Position numbers and translations under genes: made by a program | The notes under the pieces: model-generated | The model's database searches: none | Told to the model about the DNA's origin: nothing | The model's input: the letters and a program-made list of their open reading frames with translations, nothing else | Assembly: GCA_905221095.1 (NCBI GenBank) | Contig: CAJNBV010000006.1 | Span: 1-64,000 of the forward strand | Reading direction: 5' to 3' | From: a bacterium | GTDB taxonomy: Bacteria > Bacillota > Bacilli > Lactobacillales > Streptococcaceae | DNA length: 64,000 nucleotides | Shown here: piece by piece, positions 18,723-28,516 of the stretch | Layout: each line of letters opens with the position of its first letter | Position numbering within the stretch: position 1 is the stretch's first letter

Positions 18723-21087
18723 AAGTTTTGGTCAAGATTTCCAGTTGAGGAAAGTCAAAAGGATTTTAAAAAAGATTAATGCCCTAAAAGGGGAAATGGA
18801 GTCTCTATCTGATCAAAAATTAGCGGCAAAAACAGTGGAGTTTCGACAACGTCTTGCTAAAGGAGAAACGGTGGATGATCTGTTGGTTGAGGCATTTGCA
18901 GTAGTACGCGAAGCAGATAAACGAGTGTTAGGAATGTTCCCCTATGATGTACAGGTCATGGGAGGAATTGTTATTCATCAAGGTAATGTAGCGGAGATGA
19001 ATACAGGTGAGGGGAAAACCTTGACAGCTACTATGCCTGTTTATCTTAATGCCTTAACAGGTAAGGGAACGATGGTTATTACAACAAATGAGTATCTTGC
19101 TAAGCGTGATGCTGAAGAAATGGGGCAGGTTTATCGTTTTTTAGGCTTATCCATTGGTATTCCCTTTACTGAAGAATCTAATGAAGAATTAACACCAGAA
19201 GAAAAAAAAGAAATCTATAAGTCAGATGTTATTTATACGACAAATGGTACTCTAGGTTTTGATTATTTAAATGATAATCTCGCTGCAAATGAGGAAGGGA
19301 AATTTTTACGTCCTTTTGATTATGCTATTATTGATGAAATAGATGATATTTTACTTGATAGTGCTCAAACTCCTCTGATTGTTGCCGGTGCTCCTCGTGT
19401 TCAGTCAAATCATTATGGTATTATTGACACCCTAGTAACGACTTTGGTTGAGGGAGAAGACTATATTTTTAAAGAGGAAAAAGATGAGGTTTGGTTGACT
19501 ACTAAGGGTGCCAAAGCTGCTGAAAGTTTTCTAGGAATAGATCATTTTTATAAGGAAGAACATGCAGTATTTGCTCGGCACTTAGTCTATGCAATACGAG
19601 CCCATAAACTTTATACAAAAGATAAGGACTATATCGTTCGAGGGGATGAAATGGTGCTAGTCGATAAAGGGACAGGGCGTCTAATGGAAATGACAAAACT
19701 GCAGGGAGGACTTCATCAGGCGATTGAGGCGAAGGAGCATGTTAAATTATCTCCAGAAACGAGAGCCATGGCTTCTATCACCTATCAGAGTCTCTTTAAG
19801 ATGTTTAAAAAAGTCTCTGGAATGACGGGTACAGGTAAGGTGGCAGAAAAAGAGTTTATTGAGACTTATAATATGGCAGTTATTCGTATTCCAACTAATC
19901 GTCCTAAACAACGGATTGATTATCCAGACAATCTCTATGTTACTTTACCTGAAAAAGTGTATGCTTCTTTGGAGTATATCAAAGAATACCATCGTAAAGG
20001 GAATCCCCTATTGGTCTTTGTTGGTTCTGTGGAAATGTCCCATCTTTACTCATCTCTTTTATTACGTGAAGGAATTGCCCATAATGTCCTAAATGCTAAT
20101 AATGCTGCGCGTGAGGCACAGATTATCTCAGAGTCAGGTCAGATGGGGGCTGTGACAGTGGCTACCTCTATGGCAGGACGGGGTACGGATATCAAGCTTG
20201 GTAAGGGAGTCGCAGAACTCGGGGGCTTGATTGTCATTGGAACGGAACGGATGGAAAGTCAACGGATTGACCTACAAATTCGTGGACGTTCTGGACGTCA
20301 GGGAGATCCTGGTATGAGTAAGTTTTTTGTATCCTTAGAGGATGATGTTATTAAGAAATTTGGTCCATCTTGGGTGCATAAAAAGTATAGAGACTATCAA
20401 GTTCAAGATATGGCGCAGCCTGAAATACTGAAAGGTCGCAAGTATCGTAAATTAGTTGAAAAGGCTCAAAATGCAAGCGATAGCGCTGGACGTTCAGCGC
20501 GTCGTCAGACTCTAGAGTATGCCGAGAGTATGAATATCCAGCGGGATATGGTTTATAAGGAACGAGATCGTCTAATAGATGGCTCTCGTGACTTAGAGGA
20601 TGTTGTTGAGGGAATTATTACTAGTTATATAGATCAAGTGACTGCTTCAAATTATGAAAGCCGAGAGTTGCTCTTCCATTTTCTAGTTACCAATATTAGT
20701 TTCCATGTTAAAGAAATTCCAGATCATATAGATGTGACTGACAAGACTGCAGTTCGCAGCTTTATGAAGCAGGTGATTGATAAAGAACTTTCAGAAAAGA
20801 AAGAATTACTTGATCAACATGACTTGTATGAGCAGTTTTTACGACTTTCTTTGCTCAAGGCTATTGATGATAATTGGGTAGAACAGGTAGACTACCTTCA
20901 GCAATTGACTATGGCGATAGGATATCAGCCTGCTGCTCAGAAAAATCCGATTGTAGAATACTATCAAGAGGCCTATGCAGGCTTTGAAACCATGAAAGAA
21001 CAAATTCGTGCGGATATGGTTCGTAATCTCCTGATGGGCTTGGTTGAAGTTACTCCTAAGGGAGAGATTATGACTCATTTCCCATAA
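18715..21087 (+). CDS. secA2: Accessory Sec motor ATPase SecA2
   Basis: 790 residues. Walker A MNTGEGKT at 95-102, Walker [10 protein letters not shown] around 205-213, the [15 protein letters not shown] segment [14 protein letters not shown], and helicase motifs [12 protein letters not shown] and [11 protein letters not shown]. It lacks the C-terminal linker and zinc-binding tail of housekeeping SecA, as SecA2 proteins do. It drives export of the glycosylated SRR adhesin through SecY2. It overlaps asp3 and is followed 12 nt later by gtfA. Confidence 0.95.
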   Translation: MIKSFGQDFQLRKVKRILKKINALKGEMESLSDQKLAAKTVEFRQRLAKGETVDDLLVEAFAVVREADKRVLGMFPYDVQVMGGIVIHQGNVAEMNTGEGKTLTATMPVYLNALTGKGTMVITTNEYLAKRDAEEMGQVYRFLGLSIGIPFTEESNEELTPEEKKEIYKSDVIYTTNGTLGFDYLNDNLAANEEGKFLRPFDYAIIDEIDDILLDSAQTPLIVAGAPRVQSNHYGIIDTLVTTLVEGEDYIFKEEKDEVWLTTKGAKAAESFLGIDHFYKEEHAVFARHLVYAIRAHKLYTKDKDYIVRGDEMVLVDKGTGRLMEMTKLQGGLHQAIEAKEHVKLSPETRAMASITYQSLFKMFKKVSGMTGTGKVAEKEFIETYNMAVIRIPTNRPKQRIDYPDNLYVTLPEKVYASLEYIKEYHRKGNPLLVFVGSVEMSHLYSSLLLREGIAHNVLNANNAAREAQIISESGQMGAVTVATSMAGRGTDIKLGKGVAELGGLIVIGTERMESQRIDLQIRGRSGRQGDPGMSKFFVSLEDDVIKKFGPSWVHKKYRDYQVQDMAQPEILKGRKYRKLVEKAQNASDSAGRSARRQTLEYAESMNIQRDMVYKERDRLIDGSRDLEDVVEGIITSYIDQVTASNYESRELLFHFLVTNISFHVKEIPDHIDVTDKTAVRSFMKQVIDKELSEKKELLDQHDLYEQFLRLSLLKAIDDNWVEQVDYLQQLTMAIGYQPAAQKNPIVEYYQEAYAGFETMKEQIRADMVRNLLMGLVEVTPKGEIMTHFP

Positions 21088-21099
21088 AAAGAGGAATAT

Positions 21100-22611
21100 A
21101 TGACAATTTACAATATAAATTTAGGAATTGGATGGGCTAGTAGTGGTGTTGAATACGCTCAGGCCTATCGTGCTGGTATTTTTAGGAATTTAAATCTTCC
21201 CTCTAAGTTTATCTTTACAGATATGATTTTGGCAGATAATATTCAGCACTTAACAGCCAATATTGGTTTTGATGATGATCAAGTTATCTGGCTTTATAAT
21301 CATTTCACAGATATCAAGATTGCACCTACTAGCGTGACAGTGGATGATGTTTTGACTTATTTTAGTGGTGTTGAAAGTCGTAGAGAAAAGAATGGCAAGG
21401 TTTTACGTGTCTTCTTTTCTGACCAAGATAAATTTGTCACCTGTTATTTGGTGGATGAGAACAAGGACTTGGTTCAACATGCCGAGTATGTCTTTAAGGG
21501 AAAATTGATTCGAAAGGATTACTTTTCTTATACGCGTTATTGTACCGAATACTTTGCTCCCAAGGATAATGTTGCAGTCCTATATCAACGGACCTTCTAC
21601 AATGAAGATGGGACTCCTGTCTATGATATCATGATGAATCAAGGGAAGGAAGAAGTTTATCGTTTCAAGGATAAGATTTTTTATGGGAAACCATCCTTTA
21701 TACGTTACTTTTTACAGTCTCTTAAGATAAATAAGGATGACTTTGTTATCCTCGATAGGGAAACGGGTATAGGTCAAGTTATTTTTGAAGAGACGCAGGA
21801 AGCGCATCTTGCAGTGGTTGTTCATGCGGAGCATTATAGTGAAAATGTGACAAATGATGATTATATTCTTTGGAATAACTATTATGACTACCAGTTTACT
21901 AATGCGGATAAGGTAGATTTATTTATTGTTTCAACTGATAGACAGAGAGAAGTGTTAGAAGAGCAATTTGCCAAATATACTCAGCATCGTCCAAAGATTG
22001 TTACTATTCCTGTTGGTAGTATTGATTCCTTGACAGAGTCAAGTCAGGGACGTAAGTCCTTTTCATTGATTACGGCTTCACGTCTTGCCAAAGAAAAACA
22101 CATTGACTGGTTGGTCAAGGCTGTGATTGAGGCACATAAGGAAATACCTGAATTAACCTTTGATATTTATGGTAGCGGTGGAGAAGATTCTCTTCTTCGA
22201 GAGATTATTGCAACTCATCAGGCTGAGGGCTATATCCAGCTCAAGGGGCATGCGAATTTGACGGATATCTATAGTCAATATGAAGTTTATTTAACTGCCT
22301 CAACTAGTGAAGGATTTGGTTTAACTTTAATGGAAGCAGTTGGTTCAGGTCTACCCCTAATCGGTTTTGATGTGCCCTATGGTAATCAGACCTTTATTGA
22401 AGAGGGAAAAAACGGCTATTTGATTCCAAGTTCATCTGACCATGTGGAAGACCAAATCAGGCAAGCTTTTGCGGCTAAGATTTGTCAACTGTATCAAGAA
22501 AATCGTTTGGAAGCTATGCGTGCTCATTCTTACCAGATTGCAGAAGGCTTCTTAACCAAAGAAATTTTAGAGAAGTGGAAGAAAACAGTAGAGGAGGTGC
22601 TCCATGATTGA
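21100..22611 (+). CDS. gtfA: Core SRR O-GlcNAc transferase catalytic subunit GtfA
   Basis: 503 residues. N-terminal R-fold segment MTIYNINLGIGWASSGVEYA, the substrate-binding beta-meander extension (DUF1975-like) and a C-terminal GT4-type domain with LITASRLAKEKHIDWLV and the retaining-GT E-x7-E (Glu404 and Glu412, in SEGFGLTLMEA). GtfA with GtfB transfers GlcNAc from UDP-GlcNAc to Ser/Thr of the SRR adhesin before export. AGAGGA precedes the ATG. The gene after it overlaps by 8 nt. Confidence 0.95.
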   Translation: MTIYNINLGIGWASSGVEYAQAYRAGIFRNLNLPSKFIFTDMILADNIQHLTANIGFDDDQVIWLYNHFTDIKIAPTSVTVDDVLTYFSGVESRREKNGKVLRVFFSDQDKFVTCYLVDENKDLVQHAEYVFKGKLIRKDYFSYTRYCTEYFAPKDNVAVLYQRTFYNEDGTPVYDIMMNQGKEEVYRFKDKIFYGKPSFIRYFLQSLKINKDDFVILDRETGIGQVIFEETQEAHLAVVVHAEHYSENVTNDDYILWNNYYDYQFTNADKVDLFIVSTDRQREVLEEQFAKYTQHRPKIVTIPVGSIDSLTESSQGRKSFSLITASRLAKEKHIDWLVKAVIEAHKEIPELTFDIYGSGGEDSLLREIIATHQAEGYIQLKGHANLTDIYSQYEVYLTASTSEGFGLTLMEAVGSGLPLIGFDVPYGNQTFIEEGKNGYLIPSSSDHVEDQIRQAFAAKICQLYQENRLEAMRAHSYQIAEGFLTKEILEKWKKTVEEVLHD

Positions 22612-23941
22612 ACTTTATGATCGTTATAGTCAGGAAAGTCGAGATTTACATGAAAGTCTAGTGGCTACTGGACTGTCTCAACTTGGAGTAGTCATCGATG
22701 CAGACGGTTTTCTGCCTGATGGTCTGGTTTCTCCTTTTACCTATTATCTAGGTTACGAGGATGGAAAACCTCTCTATTTTAACCAAGTTCCCGTTCCAGA
22801 TTTTTGGGAAATTATGGGGAATAATAGTTCAGCTACTATTAATGATTTATTACAGGAGAGGGCTGTCATTCATTATGCTGATGGAATGCAGGCTCGCTTG
22901 GTTAAACAAGTAGATTGGAAAGACCTAGAAGGTCGAGTACGTCAGGTTGACCACTATAATCGCTTCGGAGCTTGTTTTGCTACAACGACCTATAGCGCAG
23001 ATAGTGAGCCGATTATGACAGTGTACCAAGATGTCAATGGTAAGGAAGTCTTGTTGGAAAACTATGTGACGGATGATATCTTATTGACTTTGCCTGGTCA
23101 GCCCATGCGTTACTTTGCAAATAAGGTTGAATTTATCACCTTCTTTTTGCAAGATTTGGAAATAGATACAAGTCAGCTTATCTTTAATACTCTAGCGACT
23201 CCTTTCTTGGTTTCCTTCCATCATCCAGATAAGTCTGGCTCAGATATCTTGGTTTGGCAGGAACCTCTCTATGATGCCATTCCAGGAAATATGCAGTTGA
23301 TTTTGGAAAATGATGATGTGCGTACTAAGAAGATCATCATTCCCAATAAGGCGACTTATGAGCGCGCTTTAGAATTGACTGACGAGAAGTACCATGCTCA
23401 GTTTGTGCACTTGGGTTACCATTACCAGTTCAAACGTGATAATTTCCTAAGACGAGATGCCTTAATCTTGACTAATTCAGATCAGATTGAGCAAGTAGAA
23501 GCGATTGTAGAAGCCTTGCCTGATGTTACCTTCCGTATTGCAGCGGTGACAGAGATGTCTTCTAAGCTCTTAGATATGCTTCGCTATCCTAATGTGGTCC
23601 TTTATCAGAACGCTAGTCCACAGAAGATTCAGGAACTGTATCAATTGTCGGATATTTACTTGGATATAAATCACAGTAATGAGTTGCTACAGGCAGTGCG
23701 TCAGGCCTTTGAGCATAATCTCTTGATTCTTGGATTTCATCAGACAGTGCACAATAGACTCTATATCGCTCCAGACCATCTATTTGAAAGTAGTGAAGTT
23801 ACTGCTTTGGTTGAGAATATTAAATTGGCCCTTTCAGATGTTGAACAAATGCGTCAGGCACTTGGAAAACAAGGCCAACATGCAAATTATGTTGACTTGT
23901 TGCGATATCAGGAAACCATGCAAACTGTTTTAGGAGGCTAA
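22604..23941 (+). CDS. gtfB: Core SRR glycosyltransferase partner subunit GtfB
   Basis: 445 residues. It shares the GtfA-like fold but lacks the catalytic glutamates, and carries VPDFWEIMGNNSS near residue 65 and the C-terminal YLDINHSNELLQAV segment. GtfB binds the acceptor polypeptide and stabilises GtfA. GGAGG upstream of the ATG (AGAGGAGGTGCTCC region) supports this start, which overlaps the end of gtfA by 8 nt. A paralogue is encoded at 5056-6342. Confidence 0.94.
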   Translation: MIELYDRYSQESRDLHESLVATGLSQLGVVIDADGFLPDGLVSPFTYYLGYEDGKPLYFNQVPVPDFWEIMGNNSSATINDLLQERAVIHYADGMQARLVKQVDWKDLEGRVRQVDHYNRFGACFATTTYSADSEPIMTVYQDVNGKEVLLENYVTDDILLTLPGQPMRYFANKVEFITFFLQDLEIDTSQLIFNTLATPFLVSFHHPDKSGSDILVWQEPLYDAIPGNMQLILENDDVRTKKIIIPNKATYERALELTDEKYHAQFVHLGYHYQFKRDNFLRRDALILTNSDQIEQVEAIVEALPDVTFRIAAVTEMSSKLLDMLRYPNVVLYQNASPQKIQELYQLSDIYLDINHSNELLQAVRQAFEHNLLILGFHQTVHNRLYIAPDHLFESSEVTALVENIKLALSDVEQMRQALGKQGQHANYVDLLRYQETMQTVLGG

Positions 23942-23942
23942 C

Positions 23943-24122
23943 ATGTCAGAGGAAGATTTATTTTACAAAGACGTTGAAGGTCGCATGGAAGAGTTGAAAC
24001 AAAAACCCATCAAGAAGGAAAAAGAAACCCGAGGGGAAAAGATTAGTAAGACTTTTTCACTCTTACTGGGTTTGATGATTCTGATTGGTTTGCTCTTTAC
24101 TTTGTTGGGAATTTTGAGGTAG
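23943..24122 (+). CDS. asp4: Accessory Sec system protein Asp4 (SecE-like)
   Basis: 59 residues, starting MSEEDLFYKDVEGRMEEL with a TAGGAGG ribosome site 5 nt before the ATG. A charged amphipathic N-terminal half (KKEKETRGEK) is followed by one hydrophobic segment LLLGLMILIGLLFTLLGIL, the layout of SecE. Asp4 and Asp5 are small membrane partners of SecY2. The start lies 1 nt after the gtfB stop region. Confidence 0.9.
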   Translation: MSEEDLFYKDVEGRMEELKQKPIKKEKETRGEKISKTFSLLLGLMILIGLLFTLLGILR

Positions 24123-24126
24123 GCCT

Positions 24127-24351
24127 ATGATTGAAATACTAATTGTTTTGGCTATTATCCTATCTATTGCTTTGATTGTATTGGTGACCATCCAACCCCG
24201 TCAAAATCAACTCTTTTCCATGGATGCCACTAGTAATATTGGTAAACCAAGCTACTGGCAGAGCAACACCTTGGTAAAGGTTCTCACTTTATTGGTGAGT
24301 TTGGCCTTATTCGTCCTATTACTAACCTTTATGGTACTAACTTACAAATAA
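24127..24351 (+). CDS. asp5: Accessory Sec system protein Asp5 (SecG-like)
   Basis: 74 residues with two hydrophobic segments (IEILIVLAIILSIALIVLVT, and VKVLTLLVSLALFVLLLTFM) separated by a polar loop rich in Q, N and S, the two-helix topology of SecG. It is the last gene of the accessory-Sec operon, 4 nt after asp4, and is followed directly by a terminator. Confidence 0.9.
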   Translation: MIEILIVLAIILSIALIVLVTIQPRQNQLFSMDATSNIGKPSYWQSNTLVKVLTLLVSLALFVLLLTFMVLTYK

Positions 24352-24402
24352 AAGAAAACTTCAGATATTCACTTTTTGTGATTGGTCTGAAGTTTTCTTT
24401 TT
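24351..24402 (+). terminator. Terminator of the accessory-Sec operon
   Basis: AAAGAAAACTTCAGA and TCTGAAGTTTTCTTT (24386-24400) form a 15-bp stem around a 20-nt loop, with T residues following. Confidence 0.85.
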
Positions 24403-24403
24403 T

Positions 24404-24600
24404 ATACTTAATGAAAATCAAAGAGCAAACTAGGAAACTAGCCGTAGGCTGCCAAAAACACCGTTTTGAGGTTGCAGATAGAACTGACGAAGTCAGCTCA
24501 AAACACCGTTTTGAGGTTGTGGATAGAACTGACGAAGTCAGTAACATCTACACGGTAAGGCGACGCTGACGTAGTTTGAAGAGATTTTCGAAGAGTATTA
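24404..24600. repeat. BOX element with two boxB-type units
   Basis: It runs from ATACTTAATGAAAATCAAAG to TTTCGAAGAGTATTA and includes the AAGGCGACGCTGACG core that defines boxA. The internal unit CAAAACACCGTTTTGAGGTT...GACGAAGTCAG occurs twice. The terminal TTA is also the stop codon of the minus-strand gene that ends at 24598. Confidence 0.92.
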
Positions 24601-25551
24601 CTGTCCATATTTTTTGTAAAAATCAACTTTTACTTGGATGAAGGTTTTGGCTTCGCGTAGGAGTTGAAGAAGTGTGGCACGGGTTTCAAATTCTTCTCTT
24701 GTCTTGGGTAGACTGCGGTTTCGGAAGACTTCTAGATAGCGTTCAATTTCATCTAGCAAATCAGAAGCAGGATTGGTCTGGCTCAGTTGGCCTGCAATTT
24801 TTGAAAAGAGTTGGGCCAAAATCAGGCTCTCACTGGCAGCTAGGTGACAGGTGTTGATTTGCTGGGCCATGTTTCGCAGGATACGACTTTGGCCTTGTCT
24901 CATCTCAAAGTAGTGGATATGGTAGTCGGTCTGGTGAAAGAGGTGGTCAGAGTGATCCAAATAGACCAGTCTGAGGGCTTCTTCCAAAAGGGTGTCTAAT
25001 TCTTCCACCAGCTGTGCTCGGTTGCGGCCGTCCCCTCTGGATAAGTAGTATTTGAAGCGTTGGAGGATATCTTTTAACTTTTCTTCGACTAGCGTGTGGT
25101 AGTGCTGGATTTTCTCTTCTCGTGAAGGCATGTAGAGATTGACAAGCAGGGCAAACCCTGTACCGATAGCAAAGAGAAGGAATTCATTGACTAGAAGGTC
25201 TGGAGAGGTTGATTCTTGTACCAAGAGATGGCTGACCAAAACAGTGCTTGGTGTGATGCCAATTTCCCAGCCCATCTTGTAGGCTAGAGGCACGTAGAGG
25301 GCAAGATAGAGGCCAAGGCTCCAGATATGAAATCCGCTCAAGTGAAAAGCTAAAACTCCAATAGCCAGAGCTAGAAGCATAGAAAAAAGACGATTGCGGG
25401 CCAGTTTTAAGGTACTTCTACGGGTATCAGATAGGCTCAAGAGAGCGATAATTCCAGCCGAAACTGCTGAGGAAAGATTGAGAAAATAAGCAAGAAGACA
25501 GGCAAGACAGGTGGCTAAGATGAGCTTGGTCGTACGTTGGCTAATAGACAT
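24598..25551 (-). CDS. FUSC / aromatic acid exporter family membrane protein (ArAE type)
   Basis: 317 residues. The N-terminal ~130 residues hold several hydrophobic segments (KLILATCLACLLAYFLNLS, SMLLALAIGVLAFHL, FLLFAIGTGFALLVNLY) with the conserved NLYMPSREE end. The rest is a soluble helical domain. This is the layout of DUF939/ArAE_1-type proteins in Firmicutes; the substrate is unknown. The stop codon lies in the end of a BOX element, and the last residues before it (KKYGQ) are gene-specific. Confidence 0.75.
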   Translation of the reverse strand: MSISQRTTKLILATCLACLLAYFLNLSSAVSAGIIALLSLSDTRRSTLKLARNRLFSMLLALAIGVLAFHLSGFHIWSLGLYLALYVPLAYKMGWEIGITPSTVLVSHLLVQESTSPDLLVNEFLLFAIGTGFALLVNLYMPSREEKIQHYHTLVEEKLKDILQRFKYYLSRGDGRNRAQLVEELDTLLEEALRLVYLDHSDHLFHQTDYHIHYFEMRQGQSRILRNMAQQINTCHLAASESLILAQLFSKIAGQLSQTNPASDLLDEIERYLEVFRNRSLPKTREEFETRATLLQLLREAKTFIQVKVDFYKKYGQ

Positions 25552-25580
25552 AAGAATTTCCTAATAAGTTAGAATAAAAG

Positions 25581-25615
25581 CGGAAAAGACAAGACCTGAG
25601 CAGGCTTGTCTTTAT
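25581..25615 (-). terminator. Terminator of sstT
   Basis: On the minus strand AAAGACAAG-CCTGCTCAGGT-CTTGTCTTT is followed by a T-rich stretch, just past the sstT stop codon. Confidence 0.75.
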
Positions 25616-25618
25616 GGA

Positions 25619-26824
25619 TTATTTTTTACGGGCTGCTGCATATTCGGCAACGGCAGTAAAGAGAACGTCTGTAGAAGAGTTGAGGGCTGTTTCACATGAG
25701 TCTTGGATGACCCCGATGACAAATCCAACTCCGACAACTTGCATGGCAATATCGTTAGAAATACCGAAAAGGCTACAAGCAACTGGGATAAGAAGGAGGG
25801 AACCTCCGGCAATACCAGAAGCACCACAGGCTGAGATAGCTGCTACCACACTGAGGACAAAGGCTGTTGCAAAGTCAACAGGGATTCCAAGAGTATTTAC
25901 TGCAGCAAGAGTCAAAACGTTAATAGTAATTGCTGCCCCGGCCATGTTGATAGTAGAACCAAGTGGGATAGAAACAGAATAGGTATCTGGATCCAGTCCA
26001 AGATCGTGACAGAGCTTCATGTTGACAGGAATGTTAGCCGCAGAACTACGAGTGAAGAAGGCTGTCACACCGCTGACACGCAAACATTTCCAAACGAGGG
26101 GATAAGGGTTGCTCTTCATAAAGAGGAAGGCAATCAATGGATTGACTACTAGAGCCACAAAGAACATAGTTGTCACCAAGAGGGCAAGCAAGATTCCATA
26201 GTTGGCTAGGCTTCCGATTCCCTTATCAGAGATGGTTTTAAATACGAGTCCTAAGATCCCAAATGGAGCTAGGTTGATGATCCATTCGACAATTTTAGAA
26301 GTCACATCAGCCATAGTTTTGAGCAATTCTTTACTATTTTTGCTGGCCTCTCTCATGGCAATCCCGAAAACAACTGCCCATGATAGGATACCAATGTAGT
26401 TGGCTGTGACAAGGGCATTGACTGGATTGTCAACCAATTTGAGCAAGAGGTTGCTGAGGACCTGTCCAATCCCATCTGGTGGAGCAATATCGGTATTAGC
26501 ACTATTTAGGGTAATTTCAACAGGGACGATGAAACTTGCTAGTACAGCGATAAGGGCAGCGGCAAAGGTTCCTACCAAGTAAAGGAAGATAACCGTTTTC
26601 ATATTGCTATCTTGTCCTTTTTGATGTTGGGAAAGGGCATTGGCAACGAGGGCAAAGACCAGAATCGGTGCGATGGCTTTGAGGCCACCAACAAAGAGAT
26701 CTCCGAGCAGGCCAATTCCTGAAATGTTAGGAAGTGTCAGTCCTAGAGTTCCTCCAATAAGCATGCCAATCAAGATACGTTTGATCAGGCTTGCCTTATT
26801 CCAAGCATGAATGATTTTTTTCAT
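25619..26824 (-). CDS. sstT: Serine/threonine:Na+ symporter SstT
   Basis: 401 residues of the dicarboxylate/amino acid:cation symporter family. Typical segments are [20 protein letters not shown] near the start, the re-entrant loop with [14 protein letters not shown], and [20 protein letters not shown]. It imports serine and threonine with Na+. A well-formed promoter (TATAAT and TTGATT with 17-nt spacing) lies upstream, divergent from the mechanosensitive channel gene. AGGAG precedes the ATG. Confidence 0.93.
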   Translation of the reverse strand: MKKIIHAWNKASLIKRILIGMLIGGTLGLTLPNISGIGLLGDLFVGGLKAIAPILVFALVANALSQHQKGQDSNMKTVIFLYLVGTFAAALIAVLASFIVPVEITLNSANTDIAPPDGIGQVLSNLLLKLVDNPVNALVTANYIGILSWAVVFGIAMREASKNSKELLKTMADVTSKIVEWIINLAPFGILGLVFKTISDKGIGSLANYGILLALLVTTMFFVALVVNPLIAFLFMKSNPYPLVWKCLRVSGVTAFFTRSSAANIPVNMKLCHDLGLDPDTYSVSIPLGSTINMAGAAITINVLTLAAVNTLGIPVDFATAFVLSVVAAISACGASGIAGGSLLLIPVACSLFGISNDIAMQVVGVGFVIGVIQDSCETALNSSTDVLFTAVAEYAAARKK

Positions 26825-26854
26825 AACAATCTCCTTTGTTGTGTAATGTTTATG

Positions 26855-26883
26855 ATTATAGTATAAATATGAACCAAAATCAA
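26855..26883 (-). promoter_or_regulatory. Promoter of sstT
   Basis: On the minus strand a -35 TTGATT (26878-26883) and a -10 TATAAT (26855-26860) are separated by 17 nt. Confidence 0.65.
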
Positions 26884-26929
26884 GAATTTTCTGTCTATTT
26901 TTGAAATTATTTTTGAATATTTATGGAGA

Positions 26930-26957
26930 ATGACACTTTATGAAAGTATGGTATAAT
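26930..26957 (+). promoter_or_regulatory. Extended -10 promoter of the mechanosensitive channel gene
   Basis: TATGGTATAAT (TATAAT at 26952-26957) is the extended -10 form favoured in streptococci; ATGACA at 26930-26935 is a near -35 with 16-nt spacing. Confidence 0.6.
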
Positions 26958-26975
26958 AAATGAAAGGAGTTTTCT

Positions 26976-27542
26976 ATGCAAGAATTTATTCAAACCTACC
27001 TCAATAAGCTTGATCTAACAGCGATTATCGAGAATATCTTGACCAAGCTACTTTCTCTTTTATTCCTGTTTTTGCTCTTTTATATAGCTAAGAAACTGCT
27101 TCATACCATGGTGCAGAGAATTGTCAAACCTTCTCTAAAAATGTCTCGCCACGATGTTGGGCGTCAGAAAACCATCTCACGTCTGTTAGAAAATGTGTTT
27201 AATTATACTCTTTATTTCTTTTTACTTTACTGCATTTTGTCGATTTTAGGTTTGCCAGTTTCTAGTTTGCTTGCTGGAGCTGGGATTGCTGGGGTGGCTA
27301 TTGGGATGGGGGCCCAAGGTTTTCTGTCTGATGTCATCAATGGATTTTTCATCCTCTTTGAACATCAACTGGATGTGGGAGATGAGGTCGTTTTGACAAA
27401 TGGTCCTATTACTGTATCGGGCAAGGTCGTCAGCGTCGGTATTCGGACAACGCAACTCAGAGGAGAAGACCAGGTTCTGCACTTCGTTCCCAATCGGAAT
27501 ATCACCGTCGTCAGCAATTTCTCTCGGACAGACCAGGCCTGA
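26976..27542 (+). CDS. Short MscS-family mechanosensitive ion channel
   Basis: 188 residues. Two to three hydrophobic segments (LTKLLSLLFLFLLFYIAKKL, FNYTLYFFLLYCILSILGL) are followed by the MscS pore helix GAGIAGVAIGMGAQGFLSDV and the beta domain ending QVLHFVPNRNITVVSNFSRT. It lacks the alpha/beta C-terminal vestibule domain and is well short of the ~270-290 residues of standard MscS/YkuT proteins. It should still make the channel core that relieves turgor. AAAGGAG lies before the ATG. Confidence 0.82.
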   Translation: MQEFIQTYLNKLDLTAIIENILTKLLSLLFLFLLFYIAKKLLHTMVQRIVKPSLKMSRHDVGRQKTISRLLENVFNYTLYFFLLYCILSILGLPVSSLLAGAGIAGVAIGMGAQGFLSDVINGFFILFEHQLDVGDEVVLTNGPITVSGKVVSVGIRTTQLRGEDQVLHFVPNRNITVVSNFSRTDQA

Positions 27543-27556
27543 AATTTTAGCAGATT

Positions 27557-27567
27557 TATGGTACAAT
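27557..27567 (+). promoter_or_regulatory. Extended -10 element before the corA-like gene
   Basis: TATGGTACAAT (TACAAT 27562-27567) follows the TRTGN-TANAAT pattern, 26 nt before the ATG. Confidence 0.5.
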
Positions 27568-27593
27568 AGAAAGAGTTTGGTAAAGGAGAGAAG

Positions 27594-28502
27594 ATGTTTT
27601 TAGAAAAACGGTTGGGCAATGGCTGTACCTGGATTGACCTAGATTTGGACAAGTTGAAAAAACTAGAAGACCTTTCTGAAATCTACGGTTTGGACAAGGA
27701 AACCATTGAGTACGCACTGGATAGGAATGAGCGTGCCCACATGGATTATCACCGTGAAAATGGGACTGTGACCTTTATCTACAATGTCTTGAACTTGAAA
27801 AAGGACAAGGAATACTACGAAGCCTTTCCTATGACCTTTATCGTGGAACATCGTCGCCTGATTACCATTAGTAATACCAAGAACGCTTATGTCATTGAAC
27901 AGATGACTCGTTATCTGGACAGTCATGACACGCTTTCGATTTACAAGTTTCTCTTTGCCAGTCTGGAAATCATCAGCAATGCCTACTACCCTGTCATCGA
28001 GCAGATGGACAAGAGTAAGGATGAGGTTAATGGTCTCTTGCGGCAGCGGACGACTAAGAAAAACCTTTTTGCCCTTTCCGACTTGGAGACCGGTATGGTT
28101 TATCTTACTGCGGCTGCCAAGCAAAATCGCATGTTGCTGGAGCATATTCAAGGGCATGCCCTTTATCGCAGTTTTAACGAAATTGAGAGAGAGCAGTTTG
28201 ATGATGCCATGATTGAAGCTCATCAGCTGGTGTCCATGACAGACTTGATTTCTCAAGTTCTCCAACAACTATCAGCATCTTACAACAACATCCTAAACAA
28301 TAATCTGAATGATAATTTGACAACCTTGACCATCATTTCAGTCTTGCTAGCCGTTTTGGCAGTCGTGACAGGCTTTTTCGGAATGAATGTTCCCCTACCT
28401 TTAACAGATGAGCCCCATGCTTGGCTCTACATCAGCTTGGCCAGTGCAGGTTTGTGGATTATCCTGTCATTATTACTAAGGAAAATTGCGAAAAAAAGTT
28501 AA
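27594..28502 (+). CDS. corA: CorA-family magnesium/cation transporter
   Basis: 302 residues. A long soluble alpha/beta and helical N-terminal part is followed by two C-terminal membrane helices; the signature GMN occurs at FFGMNVPLPL and is preceded by LTIISVLLAVLAVVTGF. The protein would be a pentameric Mg2+ (or Co2+/Ni2+) channel. AAAGGAG precedes the ATG; the next gene begins 14 nt after the stop. Confidence 0.9.
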   Translation: MFLEKRLGNGCTWIDLDLDKLKKLEDLSEIYGLDKETIEYALDRNERAHMDYHRENGTVTFIYNVLNLKKDKEYYEAFPMTFIVEHRRLITISNTKNAYVIEQMTRYLDSHDTLSIYKFLFASLEIISNAYYPVIEQMDKSKDEVNGLLRQRTTKKNLFALSDLETGMVYLTAAAKQNRMLLEHIQGHALYRSFNEIEREQFDDAMIEAHQLVSMTDLISQVLQQLSASYNNILNNNLNDNLTTLTIISVLLAVLAVVTGFFGMNVPLPLTDEPHAWLYISLASAGLWIILSLLLRKIAKKS

Positions 28503-28516
28503 GAAAAGGAGCCAGA

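Noticed and set aside
24404..24600. Repeated palindromic units in the intergenic region as a CRISPR or attachment site
   Set aside because: The sequence is a BOX element with two internal units; the same sequence recurs at 53079-53276 and in degenerate form at 3535-3680.
25614..25982. Plus-strand frame opposite sstT
   Set aside because: Mirror of a clear SstT coding sequence with family motifs on the minus strand.
28421..28516. N-terminal extension of YqeG into corA
   Set aside because: The extension overlaps coding sequence of corA; the ATG at 28517 has a good ribosome site and gives the standard length.
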